Counted from the stretch's first letter, positions 38,517 to 48,661 are shown. The stretch: DNA of 64,000 nt from Tibeticola sediminis (GCF_003843835.1 NZ_RKQL01000004.1:246354-310353), one strand, 5' to 3'. Program-made: numbers and translations. Notes: generated by a model not told the origin, from the letters alone.

Positions 38517-38972
38517 TCACTCGACGTCGTGTTCCCCGGAAGCCTTGGGCACGACCTTGCGGATGATCTCGGCGCTGAAGCCGCGGGCCGCGAGGAAGCG
38601 CATTTGACGCGCGCGCTCGGCCGCATCCTGGGGTGCGCGGCCGAAGCGGCGCTCCCATACTGCGCGGGCGTGCTCGGGCTCGAGCGTCCGCAGGGGGGCT
38701 AGGGTTTCGGCGATGGCGTCAGCGGTGAGGCCTTTGTCGCGCAGCTCTTGCTGCAGCCGCGCCGGCCCGAGGCGGGCGCCGCGGCGATGAACCCAGGAGT
38801 CGGCGAAGCGCCGGTCGTCCAGGTAGCCTTTGTCCTGCAACTCGTCGAGCACGCGGCGAATCTCCTCAGCATCTTCGGCGTGGGGCGCGAGCTTGCGCTC
38901 GAGCTCGACCCGCCCGTGCTCACGACGGGCAAGCAACTGCAGGGCTCGGGCTTTGAGGGATGGCGGTCGCAT
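38517..38972 (-). CDS. recX: Regulatory protein RecX
   Basis: Small basic helical protein (151 aa from ATG 38972, MRPPSLKARAL) that modulates RecA filaments. It consists of RecX-type three-helix repeats (ALQLLARREHGRVELERKL, LQDKGYLDDRRFADSWVHRR, FLAARGFSAEIIRKVV). A TTG 18 nt upstream is an alternative start. It lies about 96 bp after recA on the same strand, the usual arrangement. Confidence 0.9.
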   Translation of the reverse strand: MRPPSLKARALQLLARREHGRVELERKLAPHAEDAEEIRRVLDELQDKGYLDDRRFADSWVHRRGARLGPARLQQELRDKGLTADAIAETLAPLRTLEPEHARAVWERRFGRAPQDAAERARQMRFLAARGFSAEIIRKVVPKASGEHDVE

Positions 38973-39068
38973 CAAAAAGAAGAGCAACAACCGACCGTTT
39001 TACGCCGGCATACTGCGATTTTCACTCCAAAACACTTTTCGGGCGCGCGCCATCTCGGGAGCTGATTC

Positions 39069-40121
39069 TTAGGCGGCAGCTTCCTCGACAGCGGGCAGCA
39101 AGGGGATGCCCAGCGACGCGCGGACTTTGTTCTCGATTTCGCGTGCGAGGCCGGGGTTTTCACGCAAAAACTCACGCGCGTTGTCGCGGCCTTGGCCGAT
39201 TTTCTCGCCGTTGTAGGCGTACCAGGCGCCGGATTTTTCGATGATGCGCGCGTTGACGCCCATGTCGATGATCTCGCCCTCGCGGCTGATGCCTTCGCCG
39301 AAGAGGATGTCGAACTCGGCGGTTTTGAACGGCGGCGAGACCTTGTTCTTCACAACCTTCACCTTGGTTTCGTTGCCGATCGAGTCCTCGCCCTTCTTGA
39401 TGGTGCCGGTGCGGCGGATGTCGAGCCGCACCGAGGCGTAGAACTTGAGCGCATTGCCGCCCGTGGTGGTTTCGGGGCTGCCAAACATCACGCCGATCTT
39501 CATGCGGATCTGGTTGATGAAGATGACCATGCAATTGGTCTTCTTGATGTGCGCCGTGAGCTTGCGCAGGGCTTGGCTCATGAGTCGCGCCTGCAGCCCC
39601 GGCAGCGCGTCGCCCATGTCGCCCTCGAGCTCGGCCTTGGGCGTGAGCGCGGCCACCGAGTCCACCACGATCAGGTCCACCGCGCCGGAGCGCACCAGGC
39701 TGTCGACGATCTCCAGCGCTTGCTCGCCGGTGTCGGGCTGGGAGATCAGCAAGTCCTGCAGATTCACGCCGAGTTTTTGGGCGTACTGGATGTCGAGCGC
39801 ATGCTCGGCATCGACGAAGGCGCAAGTGCCGCCCTGCTTTTGCATCTCGGCAATCACCTGCAGCGTCAGCGTCGTCTTGCCCGAGGACTCGGGGCCGTAG
39901 ATCTCGATGACGCGCCCGCGCGGCAGGCCGCCCACGCCCAGCGCGATGTCCAGCCCCAGCGAGCCGGTGGACACCACTTGGATGTCTTCGATGACTTCGC
40001 CTTCACCGAGCCGCATGATCGTGCCCTTGCCGAACTGCTTTTCGATCTGCGCCAGCGCCATTTGCAGGGCTTTGGCCTTTTCGGTTTGGGCGGGGGTCGG
40101 GGTTTTGGCGATGGGGTCCAT
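39069..40121 (-). CDS. recA: Recombinase RecA
   Basis: ATP-dependent strand-exchange protein and SOS co-protease, 350 aa. The Walker [11 protein letters not shown], Walker [11 protein letters not shown], and the [18 protein letters not shown] and [21 protein letters not shown] runs are canonical. Good AGGAG at 7 nt before ATG 40121. A LexA-like operator lies about 50 nt upstream. Confidence 0.99.
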   Translation of the reverse strand: MDPIAKTPTPAQTEKAKALQMALAQIEKQFGKGTIMRLGEGEVIEDIQVVSTGSLGLDIALGVGGLPRGRVIEIYGPESSGKTTLTLQVIAEMQKQGGTCAFVDAEHALDIQYAQKLGVNLQDLLISQPDTGEQALEIVDSLVRSGAVDLIVVDSVAALTPKAELEGDMGDALPGLQARLMSQALRKLTAHIKKTNCMVIFINQIRMKIGVMFGSPETTTGGNALKFYASVRLDIRRTGTIKKGEDSIGNETKVKVVKNKVSPPFKTAEFDILFGEGISREGEIIDMGVNARIIEKSGAWYAYNGEKIGQGRDNAREFLRENPGLAREIENKVRASLGIPLLPAVEEAAA

Positions 40122-40168
40122 GGAAACTCCTGGAAGTCGGTTAAAGATCGGGGACAGAGCCAGAACAA

Positions 40169-40184
40169 CTGGATGCGTGAACAG
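40169..40184 (-). promoter_or_regulatory. LexA (SOS) box upstream of recA
   Basis: On the minus strand CTG-N10-CAG in the context TACTGTTCACGCATCCAGTT, close to the consensus TACTGTATATATATACAGTA. It lies 48 nt upstream of the recA ATG, within the presumed promoter. Confidence 0.7.
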
Positions 40185-40306
40185 TACTTTAGCCGCAGAA
40201 TAAAGCCGCGTACACTACAAAATTAATCAGTTTGCCTGACCATGATCCGGTCCTGCTTCGGTCGGGTGCCGATGGCGCTGCCGGATTCCATTCCCCCAGC
40301 CTCGTG

Positions 40307-40819
40307 ATGCCGCCCACTCCGCTCCTGCCCGACGACTGCGCGCCCGCGCTCAGACCCGCGGGGCTGGCCTGGCGCCAGACGCATCTGGGCCGCCTCATGG
40401 GCGAAGCCTTGCGGCGCTTCGACGCGCGTGTGCTCTCCCTGATGGCCGCCAGTGCCGAGGTGCCGCTGGCGCTGGCCAACCTGGCGGCGCGCGACAAGGT
40501 CGGTGCGGCGCACATCCACATCACGCGGCATTTGCCGATCGAAGGCGCGCGGCTGACCGACCTGGCGCGGGCCGCGGGTATGAGCAAGCAGGCCATGGCC
40601 GACCTGGTGGACCAGTGCGAGGCTTGGGGTTTGGTGCGGCGCGAACCCGACGAACGGGACGCGCGGGCGCGCCGCGTGGTGTTCACCGCCGACGGGCTGG
40701 CCTGGCTCGAGGCCTTCCGCGTGGCCGTCGCCCAGGCCGAGGCCGAGTTTCGCGCCGCGGTGGGCGATGAAGTCGCCACCGTCGTCGCGCTGGGGCTCGA
40801 GGCCTACGCGAGTGGCTGA
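40307..40819 (+). CDS. MarR-family transcriptional regulator
   Basis: 170 aa from ATG 40307; a TTG at 40232 in frame would add 25 residues. The winged-helix core is seen in HIHITRHLPIEGARLTDLARAAGMSKQAMADLVDQCEAWGLV, followed by RREPDERDARARRVVFTADG, the MarR wing with a DxRxR motif. It probably binds DNA as a dimer; the ligand is unknown. It diverges from recA and is followed after about 80 bp by the two-component genes. Confidence 0.87.
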   Translation: MPPTPLLPDDCAPALRPAGLAWRQTHLGRLMGEALRRFDARVLSLMAASAEVPLALANLAARDKVGAAHIHITRHLPIEGARLTDLARAAGMSKQAMADLVDQCEAWGLVRREPDERDARARRVVFTADGLAWLEAFRVAVAQAEAEFRAAVGDEVATVVALGLEAYASG

Positions 40820-40901
40820 AGCACCCGCTTGCGCGCCGCGCATTCCGGCTTCGGGCGTGGCCGTCCTAGAATCTGCCGAGCGCAGCCAGAGAGGAGACAA
40901 G

Positions 40902-41576
<675 letters not shown>

Positions 41577-41643
41577 GCCTTTCCCTGTGCGCGCCGTCGG
41601 GCTTCGACCATGACGCCGACCCTGTGCCCTCGCGGGAGCGCCA

Positions 41644-43134
41644 ATGTCCCTGTCTGAAGAGGACCGAGAGGAGCGCCGCTGGCGCTTCAAGCTGTTCCAG
41701 CGGGAGCAGCGCTCGCTGTTTGGCGAAATCCTCGACTGGATGCTCACGCCGCTGCTGCTGCTGTGGCCGCTGACGCTCGCGCTCACCTGGTGGGTCGCGC
41801 AGGACATTGCCGACCGGCCCTATGACCGGGCGCTCGTGCTGCACGCGCACGAACTCGCGCAGTGGATCCAACCCGACCCGGCGGGGCTCCGGTTTGGCGC
41901 GCCCGACGCCGTGACCGACGCCCTGCGGGCCGACGACACCGACCTCGTCTACTACCAGATCCTCGCGCCCGACGGCCGCGTCTTGGGCGGCGAGCCCGAC
42001 CTGCCGACCGTCGCCGAGCCCTTGCATCCGGCACCGCTGCCGGGCGAAGTGCGCCTGCGCGACGACCTGCTGCGCGGACTCGACGTGCGGGTGGCCACGC
42101 TCTGGACGCCGGTCCCGGGCGCCGACCCGATGCCGCTGGCCCAAATCCAGGTCGCCGAGACCCGCAAAAAGCGCAAACTCCTCGCGACCGAGATCATCAA
42201 GGGCGTGATGTTGCCGCAATTCATCACCCTGCCCATCGCCGTGCTGCTCGTCTGGATGGCGCTGGTGCGCGGCATCAAGCCGCTGAGTCGGCTCGAAGAG
42301 CGCATCCGTGCCCGCAAGCCCGACGACCTGAGCCCGCTGGACGACAAGGCCGTGCCGCTCGAAGTCGCGCCCCTGGTGCAGTCGGTCAACGACTTGCTGA
42401 CCCGCCTGACCGAGTCGGTGGCGACGCAAAAGCGCTTCCTCGCCGATGCCGCGCACCAGCTCAAGACCCCGCTGGCTGGGCTGCGGATGCAGGCCGACCT
42501 GGCACGCCGCGAGGGTGCGAGCACCGAGGAGCTCAAACAGTCTCTGGAGCACATCGGCCGCGCGAGTGTGCGGGCCACCCACACGGTCAATCAACTCCTG
42601 GCGCTGGCGCGCGCGGAGAGCGGCTCGACGGCCCTGACGCGGCAAAGCTGCGATCTCGCCGCGCTCACCATCGATGCAGTGCGTGAAGCCGTCCCCACGG
42701 CGCTCGAGCGCCACATCGACCTCGGCTACGAAGGTCCGCAGCCGGGTGAGCCCGGCGTGCAACTGCTCGGCAACCCCACACTGCTGCGCGAGCTCGTCTC
42801 GAACCTCGTCGACAACGCCATGCGCTACACGCCATCGAGCGCCGAGCAGCCGGGCATCGTCACCGTGCGCCTGCTGCCCGATCCCTTCGGCCAGGTGCTC
42901 GTGCTGCAGGTGGAGGACAACGGGCCGGGCGTGCCCGAAACCGAGCGCGCGCGCATCTTCGAGCCGTTTTACCGGGTGCTGGGCACTCAGACCGATGGAT
43001 CCGGCCTGGGCCTGCCGATCGTGCGCGAAATCGCCCGCCAACACCGGGCCACCGTCGAAGTCGAAGCGGCGCGCCCCGGTCAGAAACCCCCGGGCGCGCG
43101 CTTCATCGTGCGCTTTGCTCTGGCGCAAGGCTGA
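41644..43134 (+). CDS. Two-component sensor histidine kinase (TctE/QseC type)
   Basis: 496 aa inner-membrane kinase. Helix 1 (LLLLWPLTLALTWWV, residues about 37-52) and helix 2 (FITLPIAVLLVWMALV, about 190-210) enclose a periplasmic sensor of about 140 residues of the TctE type. A HAMP-like linker leads to the H-box DAAHQLKTPLAG (His about 271), then N-box LVSNLVDNAMRYTPSS and G-boxes VEDNGPGVP and GSGLGLPIV. The signal is unknown. The TGA stop (43132-43134) lies within the presumed target duplication of element A copy 3. Confidence 0.93.
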   Translation: MSLSEEDREERRWRFKLFQREQRSLFGEILDWMLTPLLLLWPLTLALTWWVAQDIADRPYDRALVLHAHELAQWIQPDPAGLRFGAPDAVTDALRADDTDLVYYQILAPDGRVLGGEPDLPTVAEPLHPAPLPGEVRLRDDLLRGLDVRVATLWTPVPGADPMPLAQIQVAETRKKRKLLATEIIKGVMLPQFITLPIAVLLVWMALVRGIKPLSRLEERIRARKPDDLSPLDDKAVPLEVAPLVQSVNDLLTRLTESVATQKRFLADAAHQLKTPLAGLRMQADLARREGASTEELKQSLEHIGRASVRATHTVNQLLALARAESGSTALTRQSCDLAALTIDAVREAVPTALERHIDLGYEGPQPGEPGVQLLGNPTLLRELVSNLVDNAMRYTPSSAEQPGIVTVRLLPDPFGQVLVLQVEDNGPGVPETERARIFEPFYRVLGTQTDGSGLGLPIVREIARQHRATVEVEAARPGQKPPGARFIVRFALAQG

Positions 43135-43135
43135 G

Positions 43136-43371
43136 CCTAAATCCGGCAGTTGACCGCTTCTCGCGAAAAGCAAGGTGCTGATGTTTCAACAACGTTCGGT
43201 GCGGAGCCCGTTCACCGTTTGGGTGAGCGCTGCGCACCCGTTCGAGTCGCCCTCGGGCGCGGGGGCGGCGTTGCAAATCCTCTTCAACAGCGCCCGCCAT
43301 GGCTGTGGTTTGCGCCTTGCCCGCGCGCCCGACGACGACCCGCCCAGGCACGCCCAACTGCCAGATTTAGG
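43136..43371 (+). mobile_element. Element A copy 3, abutting a stop codon
   Basis: 236 bp with the same 17-bp ends; the right end has one substitution (CCAGATTTAGG). Flanks CTGAG (43131-43135) and CTGAA (43372-43376) match at 4 of 5 bases. The orientation is the same as copy 1. The interior differs from copies 1 and 2 around the core inverted repeat, where one arm is altered (CTCTTCAACAGC). Confidence 0.85.
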
Positions 43372-43403
43372 CTGAACCGGTCCCTCGAGCGCCAACACAG
43401 GAA

Positions 43404-43419
43404 CTGATTCAGCGTTGCC
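43404..43419. repeat. Element B end fragment abutting the SPOR gene stop
   Basis: CTGATTCAGCGTTGCC, the reverse of the element B end. On the minus strand, the TGA stop of the SPOR gene (43420-43422) is directly followed by GGCAACGCTGAATCAG. Confidence 0.6.
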
Positions 43420-44178
43420 TCAGCGGGCGGCTGAAGCGGGTAGTGCGGACGAAGCCGCGGCGGAAGCCACGACTTCGGGCGCCGGTGCCGCGCTGCTGCC
43501 GCCTGCGGGCGCGGTCGCTTCCGGACAGTTCTGCCAGGTGCGTTGGGCGAGGGCGGGGAGTCGTTGCAGGCGTTCGCGCTGGGTGTCGTCGGCGGTGTTG
43601 AGGGTCAACCAATAGCGCGTCAGCGGCGGCTGCAACGTCAGTACCCGCGCGGTGCGCACGCCGCGCTCGCTGAGCCGCTCGAGCGCCGCCTGGGCGTCGG
43701 CCTCGGTCGTGTGCACACCCAAAGAGAGCCCGGGCGCCAGCGCCGGCTCGCGCAGCACTTCGAAGGGCACGTTGCGTTTGCGCAGCTCGGCCTGCTTGCG
43801 CGCGAGCGTTTCCGTGTCGGCGTAGCGGCCCATGTAAACCATCCAGCGCCCGGGCTGCGTCTCGGCGTCGAGGCGCCAGGCCGTCTTGGCCTCGAGCTGC
43901 GCGAGGGCGGCGCGCAGCGCATCGGTTTGGCTGGCGTCGATCGGGCCCACGCGCCAGCAGCGGGGCGCGGTATCGGTCGGCACGGCGGGCGCTGAAGCGC
44001 CTTCGCCCGGGGCAGCGCGCACGATGCGCAGCGCCTCGGGGTTTTGTTGCTGGGCGATGCGTTCGGGTTCGCTCACCCGCGCGGGTGCGAAGCCGAGCGG
44101 CGCGAGCCAGCCCTGGCTCCAGCCCCACCAAACCGCGTTGGCCAACAGCAGCAGAAGGACCAGAAACCGGGCGATCAC
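43420..44178 (-). CDS. SPOR-domain membrane protein
   Basis: 252 aa starting with GTG at 44178, overlapping the birA stop as GTGA. An N-terminal membrane anchor (FLVLLLLLANAVWWGWSQ) is followed by a periplasmic region containing a SPOR-like repeat with CWRVGPIDASQTDALRAAL and WMVYMGRYADTETLARKQAEL, then GVHTTEADAQAALERL, and an Ala/Ser/Pro-rich tail. SPOR domains bind denuded peptidoglycan at the division site. The position after birA is common in betaproteobacteria. The last codons abut an element B end. Confidence 0.82.
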   Translation of the reverse strand: MIARFLVLLLLLANAVWWGWSQGWLAPLGFAPARVSEPERIAQQQNPEALRIVRAAPGEGASAPAVPTDTAPRCWRVGPIDASQTDALRAALAQLEAKTAWRLDAETQPGRWMVYMGRYADTETLARKQAELRKRNVPFEVLREPALAPGLSLGVHTTEADAQAALERLSERGVRTARVLTLQPPLTRYWLTLNTADDTQRERLQRLPALAQRTWQNCPEATAPAGGSSAAPAPEVVASAAASSALPASAAR

Positions 44179-44990
44179 GGCCAAAGCCCCAGCGGGGATG
44201 CCATGTCGAGCGGCCGCACGCTCAGCGAGGCCGATTCGATGCGCTCGATGGCCCCGGCGTGCTCGATCTGCAGCGCCCCGTTCGCGTCGATGCCGATGGC
44301 TTTGCCCACGCGCCCATCGCTCAGCCGCACGGCCCGACCGGCGAGCACGTCGCGCGCACGCCAGTCGTCGAGGAAGGCGCCCAGACCCTCGCGACCAAAG
44401 CGCTGCAGGCCCGCCAGAACCGCCGGCGCGACGCGCAGCAACAGACCAGGCGCATCGAGGCCCGGCAGCAAGGCATCGATGCCCACGCCCGGCGGGTCGA
44501 TGGCGTCTTGCAGGGGCATTCTGAGGTTTAGGCCGATGCCGACGACGGCATAACGCTGCGACCCGACCTGAGTGGTCTCGATGAGGATGCCCCCGAGCTT
44601 GTGGTCGCGCCACCACAGGTCGTTGGGCCACTTGAGCCCCACCTCGGGGTGCAGCGCGCCGGCCACGGCGACGCCGACCGCCAGCGACAGGCCTGACCAG
44701 GCCCGGGGCTCGGGCGGCAGTGGGGGGGTGAGGCCGAGGGAGAAGGTCAAAGAGCGCTTCGGGTCCGCATGCCAGACGCGGCCACTGCGCCCGCGACCGA
44801 GCGTTTGCCGTTCGGCTACGAGCAGCGTGGGCGCAGCGTGGCCGGCGCGGGCGCGACGCATGAGCTCGCTGTTGGTCGAGTCGATCTCGGGCCACACCTC
44901 GATCGTCAGCGCCGGCTCGATCGAGCGGCAGCTGGCCCTCAGGTCTTCGAGTGGCCAGTCGTACAGCAGGGCCTCGGCCACGGGTTTCAT
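44175..44990 (-). CDS. birA: Biotin-[acetyl-CoA-carboxylase] ligase BirA
   Basis: Attaches biotin to the carboxyl carrier protein AccB. 271 aa from MKPVAEALLYDW (ATG 44990), catalytic core DSTNSELMRRA, ERQTLGRGRSGRVWHAD (biotinyl-AMP loop), LKWPNDLWWRDHKLGGILIE, and a C-terminal SH3-like domain. There is no N-terminal winged-helix DNA-binding domain of the E. coli repressor type; the first ~35 residues are too short for it. It overlaps the SET gene by 4 nt and the SPOR gene by 4 nt. Confidence 0.93.
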   Translation of the reverse strand: MKPVAEALLYDWPLEDLRASCRSIEPALTIEVWPEIDSTNSELMRRARAGHAAPTLLVAERQTLGRGRSGRVWHADPKRSLTFSLGLTPPLPPEPRAWSGLSLAVGVAVAGALHPEVGLKWPNDLWWRDHKLGGILIETTQVGSQRYAVVGIGLNLRMPLQDAIDPPGVGIDALLPGLDAPGLLLRVAPAVLAGLQRFGREGLGAFLDDWRARDVLAGRAVRLSDGRVGKAIGIDANGALQIEHAGAIERIESASLSVRPLDMASPLGLWP

Positions 44991-45598
44991 GATGCCGAAC
45001 CTGGTGGCGACACCTCGCCGCGCGCAAGGCCTGCTCGATCGGGGGCGCTGCGGCGGCGTTTCTTGGGCGCGAGCATCGTGCCGCGGCATTGCGGCGCGCC
45101 GCAGCGACAGGCGAAGGCGGCTTTGAGCGCCGGGGTGTAGCGCGCGTCGATCACCAGTCCGTAGTCGTAGTGCAGTTCTTCGCCCGCGGCGATGTCACGC
45201 AGCGCTTTGATGAACACCCGGGTGCCCCGGGTCTCGGCTTCGCAGTTCGGCTCGCACGAGTGGTTGATCCAGCGCGCGGCATTTCCGCCGCGTCCCCCGT
45301 CGATCACGTGCGCGTCGTCAATGTGAAAGAAGAAGGTGTGGTTGGGGTCGGCGGGGTCGTGCGGATGGCGCGCCTGCGCTTCTTCCCACGAAATCAGCTC
45401 GCCCCGGTATTCGAGGATGTCGGTGCCGGCGGGTAAATCGACCGCGGCATAGACGCCTTTGCCGTGGATGCCCGAAGCCCTCACGACGATGCGGCGGCGG
45501 GGGCCGCGTTGGGGCGGGTCCTTGGGGTTTGGAGCGCTGGCCCTAGCCACGGCGGAAAAATTTGGTATGTTGAAAAAAGCACAGGTGCGCGCCCGCAT
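44987..45598 (-). CDS. SET-domain protein-lysine methyltransferase
   Basis: 203 aa. The SET core starts around residue 35 (RRIVVRASGIHGKGVYA), has the hallmark NHSCEPNCE, LHYDYG as the catalytic Tyr segment, and a post-SET-like cysteine cluster CRCGAPQCRG near the C-terminus that can bind zinc. SET domains methylate protein lysines with SAM; the bacterial target is unknown. The chosen ATG (45598) lies within a GC hairpin; GTG 45550 is a plausible alternative start. It is the first gene of a SET-birA-SPOR operon. Confidence 0.85.
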   Translation of the reverse strand: MRARTCAFFNIPNFSAVARASAPNPKDPPQRGPRRRIVVRASGIHGKGVYAAVDLPAGTDILEYRGELISWEEAQARHPHDPADPNHTFFFHIDDAHVIDGGRGGNAARWINHSCEPNCEAETRGTRVFIKALRDIAAGEELHYDYGLVIDARYTPALKAAFACRCGAPQCRGTMLAPKKRRRSAPDRAGLARGEVSPPGSAS

Positions 45599-45614
45599 GA
45601 GCGTGGGCGCGCAC
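45585..45614. other. Perfect 10-bp hairpin between the SET gene and topB
   Basis: GTGCGCGCCC (45585-45594) pairs with GGGCGCGCAC (45605-45614) around a 10-nt loop. Read on the minus strand it is followed 6 nt later by T6, so it could act as a leader attenuator of the SET-birA-SPOR operon, if transcription starts upstream and the true SET start is the internal GTG. Confidence 0.4.
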
Positions 45615-45670
45615 GCCTAGACACACACGCTCGTGCACCCGCGCGCACGAGCGAACCGGATTGTAATGAG

Positions 45671-48661
45671 ATGAAAGACCTCGTGATTGCAGAGAAGCCC
45701 TCGGTGGCGCAGGACATCGTCCGCGCGCTCACGCCGGTGGCCGGGAAGTTCGAAAAGCACGACGACTATTTCGAGAACGACCGCTACATCGTCACCAGTG
45801 CAGTCGGTCACCTCGTCGAAATCGAGGCGCCCGAGGCTTACGACGTCAAGCGCGGCAAATGGAGCTTTGCGCACCTGCCGGTGATTCCGCCGCACTTCGA
45901 CCTGAAGCCCGTGGAGAAGACCAAGTCGCGCCTCAACGCCGTCGTACGTCTGGCGCGGCGCAAGGATGTGGGCCGGCTCATCAACGCCTGTGACGCGGGG
46001 CGCGAGGGGGAGCTGATCTTCCGGCTGATCGAGCAGTACGCGGGCGGCGGCAAGCCCCTGGGCAAGCCGGTCGAGCGGCTGTGGCTGCAGAGCATGACGC
46101 CCGACGCCATCCGCGACGGTTTCGCGCACCTGCGATCCGATGCGCAGATGCGCGGCCTGGCCGACGCGGCGCGCAGCCGCTCCGAGGCCGACTGGCTGGT
46201 GGGCATCAACGGCACGCGGGCGATGACGGCGTTCAACTCGCGCGACGGCGGCTTCTTCCTCACCACCGTCGGGCGGGTGCAGACGCCCACGCTGGCCGTG
46301 GTGGTCGAGCGCGAGGAGCAGATCCGCCGCTTCGTCAGCCGCCCGTATTGGGAGCTGCACGCGAGCTTCGCCGCGCAGGCCGGCACTTACCCTGGCCGCT
46401 GGTTCGACCCGGAATGGAAGAAGGACCCCGACGATGCCGAGCGTCGCCCCGAGCGCCTGTGGGACGAGGCGCGCGCCCGCGCGATTGCCGCTGCGGTGCA
46501 AGGCCGAACGGGCAGCGTCAGCGAGGAAAGCCGCGCCACCACCCAGGCCTCGCCGGGCCTCTTCGACCTCACCAGTCTGCAGCGTGAGGCTAACGGCAAG
46601 TTCGGCTTTTCGGCCAAGACCACGCTGGCGCTGGCGCAAAGCCTGTACGAGCGGCACAAGGCGCTGACCTACCCGCGAACCGACTCGCGCCACCTGCCCG
46701 AGGACTATTTGCCCGTGGTGCAGCAGACCTTCGGCATGCTCGCCGACAGCCCGATGGCGCACCTGGCACCGCATGCGCGCACCGCGCTCGCGCAGGGCTA
46801 CATCAAGCCGATCAAGCGCGTGTTCGACAACAGCAAGGTCAGCGACCACTTCGCCATCATCCCGACCTTGCAGGCGCCGCACGGCCTGTCCGAGGCCGAG
46901 CAAAAACTCTACGACCTCGTCGTGCGCCGCTTCATGGCGGTGTTTTTCCCCAGCGCCGAATACCAGGTGACCACGCGCACCACGGTCGTCGATGGAGCCG
47001 ACGGCGCGCAGCACCACTTCCGCACCGAAGGCAAGGTGCTGGTCAAGCCGGGGTGGCTCGCGATCTACGGCAAGGAGGCGGCCGCCGAGGTGGCCGACGC
47101 CAAGGACGGCGACAAAGGCCAGAACCTCGTGGCCGTCGCCCCAGGCGAGCGCGTGCGCACCGAGGCCGTCGAAGTCAAGGCGCTCAAGACCCGGCCGCCG
47201 GCGCGCTACACCGAAGCCACGCTGCTCGGCGCGATGGAAGGCGCGGGCAAGCTCATCGACGACGAGGAACTGCGCGAAGCCATGCAGGAAAAGGGCCTGG
47301 GCACACCGGCAACCCGCGCGGCCATCATCGAAGGGCTGATCAACGAGAAATACCTCCTGCGCGAAGGCCGCGAACTCGTGCCCACGGCCAAGGCCTTTCA
47401 GCTCATGACGCTGTTGCGCGGCCTAGGGGTGGAAGAACTCTCGCGCCCAGAACTCACCGGTGAGTGGGAATACAAGCTCGCGCAGATGGAGCACGGGCGG
47501 CTCTCGCGCGAGGCCTTCATGCGCGAAATCGCCGAGATGACCGAGCGCATCGTGCGCAAAGCCAAGGAGTACGACCGCGACACCGTGCCGGGCGACTACG
47601 CTACGCTTGCCACGCCCTGCCCGAACTGCGGCGGCATCGTGAAGGAAAACTACCGCCGCTACGCCTGCACCGGCGCCGATGGCCAGGGCGCGGGCTGTGG
47701 CTTCTCCATCCCCAAGACGCCGGGCGGTCGCACCTTCGACGTGGCCGAGGTCGAGCAACTGCTGCGCGACAAACGCATCGGCCCGCTCGAGGGCTTCCGC
47801 TCCAAGGCGGGCTGGCCCTTCACGGCCGAGATCGTGCTCAAACACAGCGAGGAGGAGCGCAACTGGAAGCTCGAATTCGACTTCGGCGACGAGCGCAGCG
47901 CCGAGGCCACGGGCGAAATCGTCGACTTCTCGGGGTTCGAGCCGCTCGGGCCCTGTCCGAAGTGCGGCGCACCGGTGTACGAGCACGGTGCCAACTACGT
48001 CTGCGAGAAATCCGTGCCCACGGCCGCGCAGCCCACGCCGAGCTGCGACTTCAAAACCGGCCGCGTGATCCTGCAGCAGCCCGTCGAGCCCGAGCAAATG
48101 CGCAAGCTCCTCACCCAGGGCAAAACCGATTTACTCGACAAGTTCATCTCCATGCGCACGCGGCGGCCCTTCAAGGCGCATCTGGTCTGGGACGCCGAGG
48201 CCGGCAAGGTGAACTTCGAATTCGCGCCGTCGAAGTTCCCGCCGCGCGTCCCCGCCGCTGCTAAAAAAGGAGCAACAAACGTCCGAAATACCCCGGCAAA
48301 CGCCAAGAAAGCTGCCCCATCCGCGGCGGCGAAAGCCCCGGCAGCACGCAAAGCCGCAGCCAAGGGCGCGCCCGCGACTCGAGCGCCGAGCACGCGCAAG
48401 CCGCGTGCGGCTGCGGCGACCGCGGGTTTGCGGCCCAGCCCGGCACTCGCCGCCGTGATCGGGCCCGAGCCCGTGGCACGCGCGCAAGCGGTCAAAAAGC
48501 TCTGGGACTACATCAAGGCGCAGGGCCTGCAAGATGCGGCCGACAAGCGCCGCATCAACGCCGACGAACGGCTGCGTGCCGTCTTCGGCAAGGATCAGGT
48601 CTCGATGTTCGAAATCGCGGGGCTGCTCACGCCGCACCTGCACGCGGATGGCAGCGCCTGA
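45671..48661 (+). CDS. topB: DNA topoisomerase III with C-terminal SWIB domain
   Basis: Type IA topoisomerase, 996 aa from ATG 45671 (MKDLVIAEKPSVAQDIV). The TOPRIM domain is seen in the N-terminus and NACDAGREGELIFRL, the active-site tyrosine in LTYPRTDSRHLPEDY, and zinc-ribbon-like cysteine clusters in CPNCGGIVKENYRRYAC and CPKCGAPVYEHGANYVC. An Ala/Lys-rich linker then leads to residues about 919-996, a SWIB/MDM2-type domain (LWDYIKAQGLQD through MFEIAGLLTPHL). This is about 340 residues longer than E. coli TopB. The stop codon overlaps a 17-bp repeat. Confidence 0.95.
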   Translation: MKDLVIAEKPSVAQDIVRALTPVAGKFEKHDDYFENDRYIVTSAVGHLVEIEAPEAYDVKRGKWSFAHLPVIPPHFDLKPVEKTKSRLNAVVRLARRKDVGRLINACDAGREGELIFRLIEQYAGGGKPLGKPVERLWLQSMTPDAIRDGFAHLRSDAQMRGLADAARSRSEADWLVGINGTRAMTAFNSRDGGFFLTTVGRVQTPTLAVVVEREEQIRRFVSRPYWELHASFAAQAGTYPGRWFDPEWKKDPDDAERRPERLWDEARARAIAAAVQGRTGSVSEESRATTQASPGLFDLTSLQREANGKFGFSAKTTLALAQSLYERHKALTYPRTDSRHLPEDYLPVVQQTFGMLADSPMAHLAPHARTALAQGYIKPIKRVFDNSKVSDHFAIIPTLQAPHGLSEAEQKLYDLVVRRFMAVFFPSAEYQVTTRTTVVDGADGAQHHFRTEGKVLVKPGWLAIYGKEAAAEVADAKDGDKGQNLVAVAPGERVRTEAVEVKALKTRPPARYTEATLLGAMEGAGKLIDDEELREAMQEKGLGTPATRAAIIEGLINEKYLLREGRELVPTAKAFQLMTLLRGLGVEELSRPELTGEWEYKLAQMEHGRLSREAFMREIAEMTERIVRKAKEYDRDTVPGDYATLATPCPNCGGIVKENYRRYACTGADGQGAGCGFSIPKTPGGRTFDVAEVEQLLRDKRIGPLEGFRSKAGWPFTAEIVLKHSEEERNWKLEFDFGDERSAEATGEIVDFSGFEPLGPCPKCGAPVYEHGANYVCEKSVPTAAQPTPSCDFKTGRVILQQPVEPEQMRKLLTQGKTDLLDKFISMRTRRPFKAHLVWDAEAGKVNFEFAPSKFPPRVPAAAKKGATNVRNTPANAKKAAPSAAAKAPAARKAAAKGAPATRAPSTRKPRAAAATAGLRPSPALAAVIGPEPVARAQAVKKLWDYIKAQGLQDAADKRRINADERLRAVFGKDQVSMFEIAGLLTPHLHADGSA

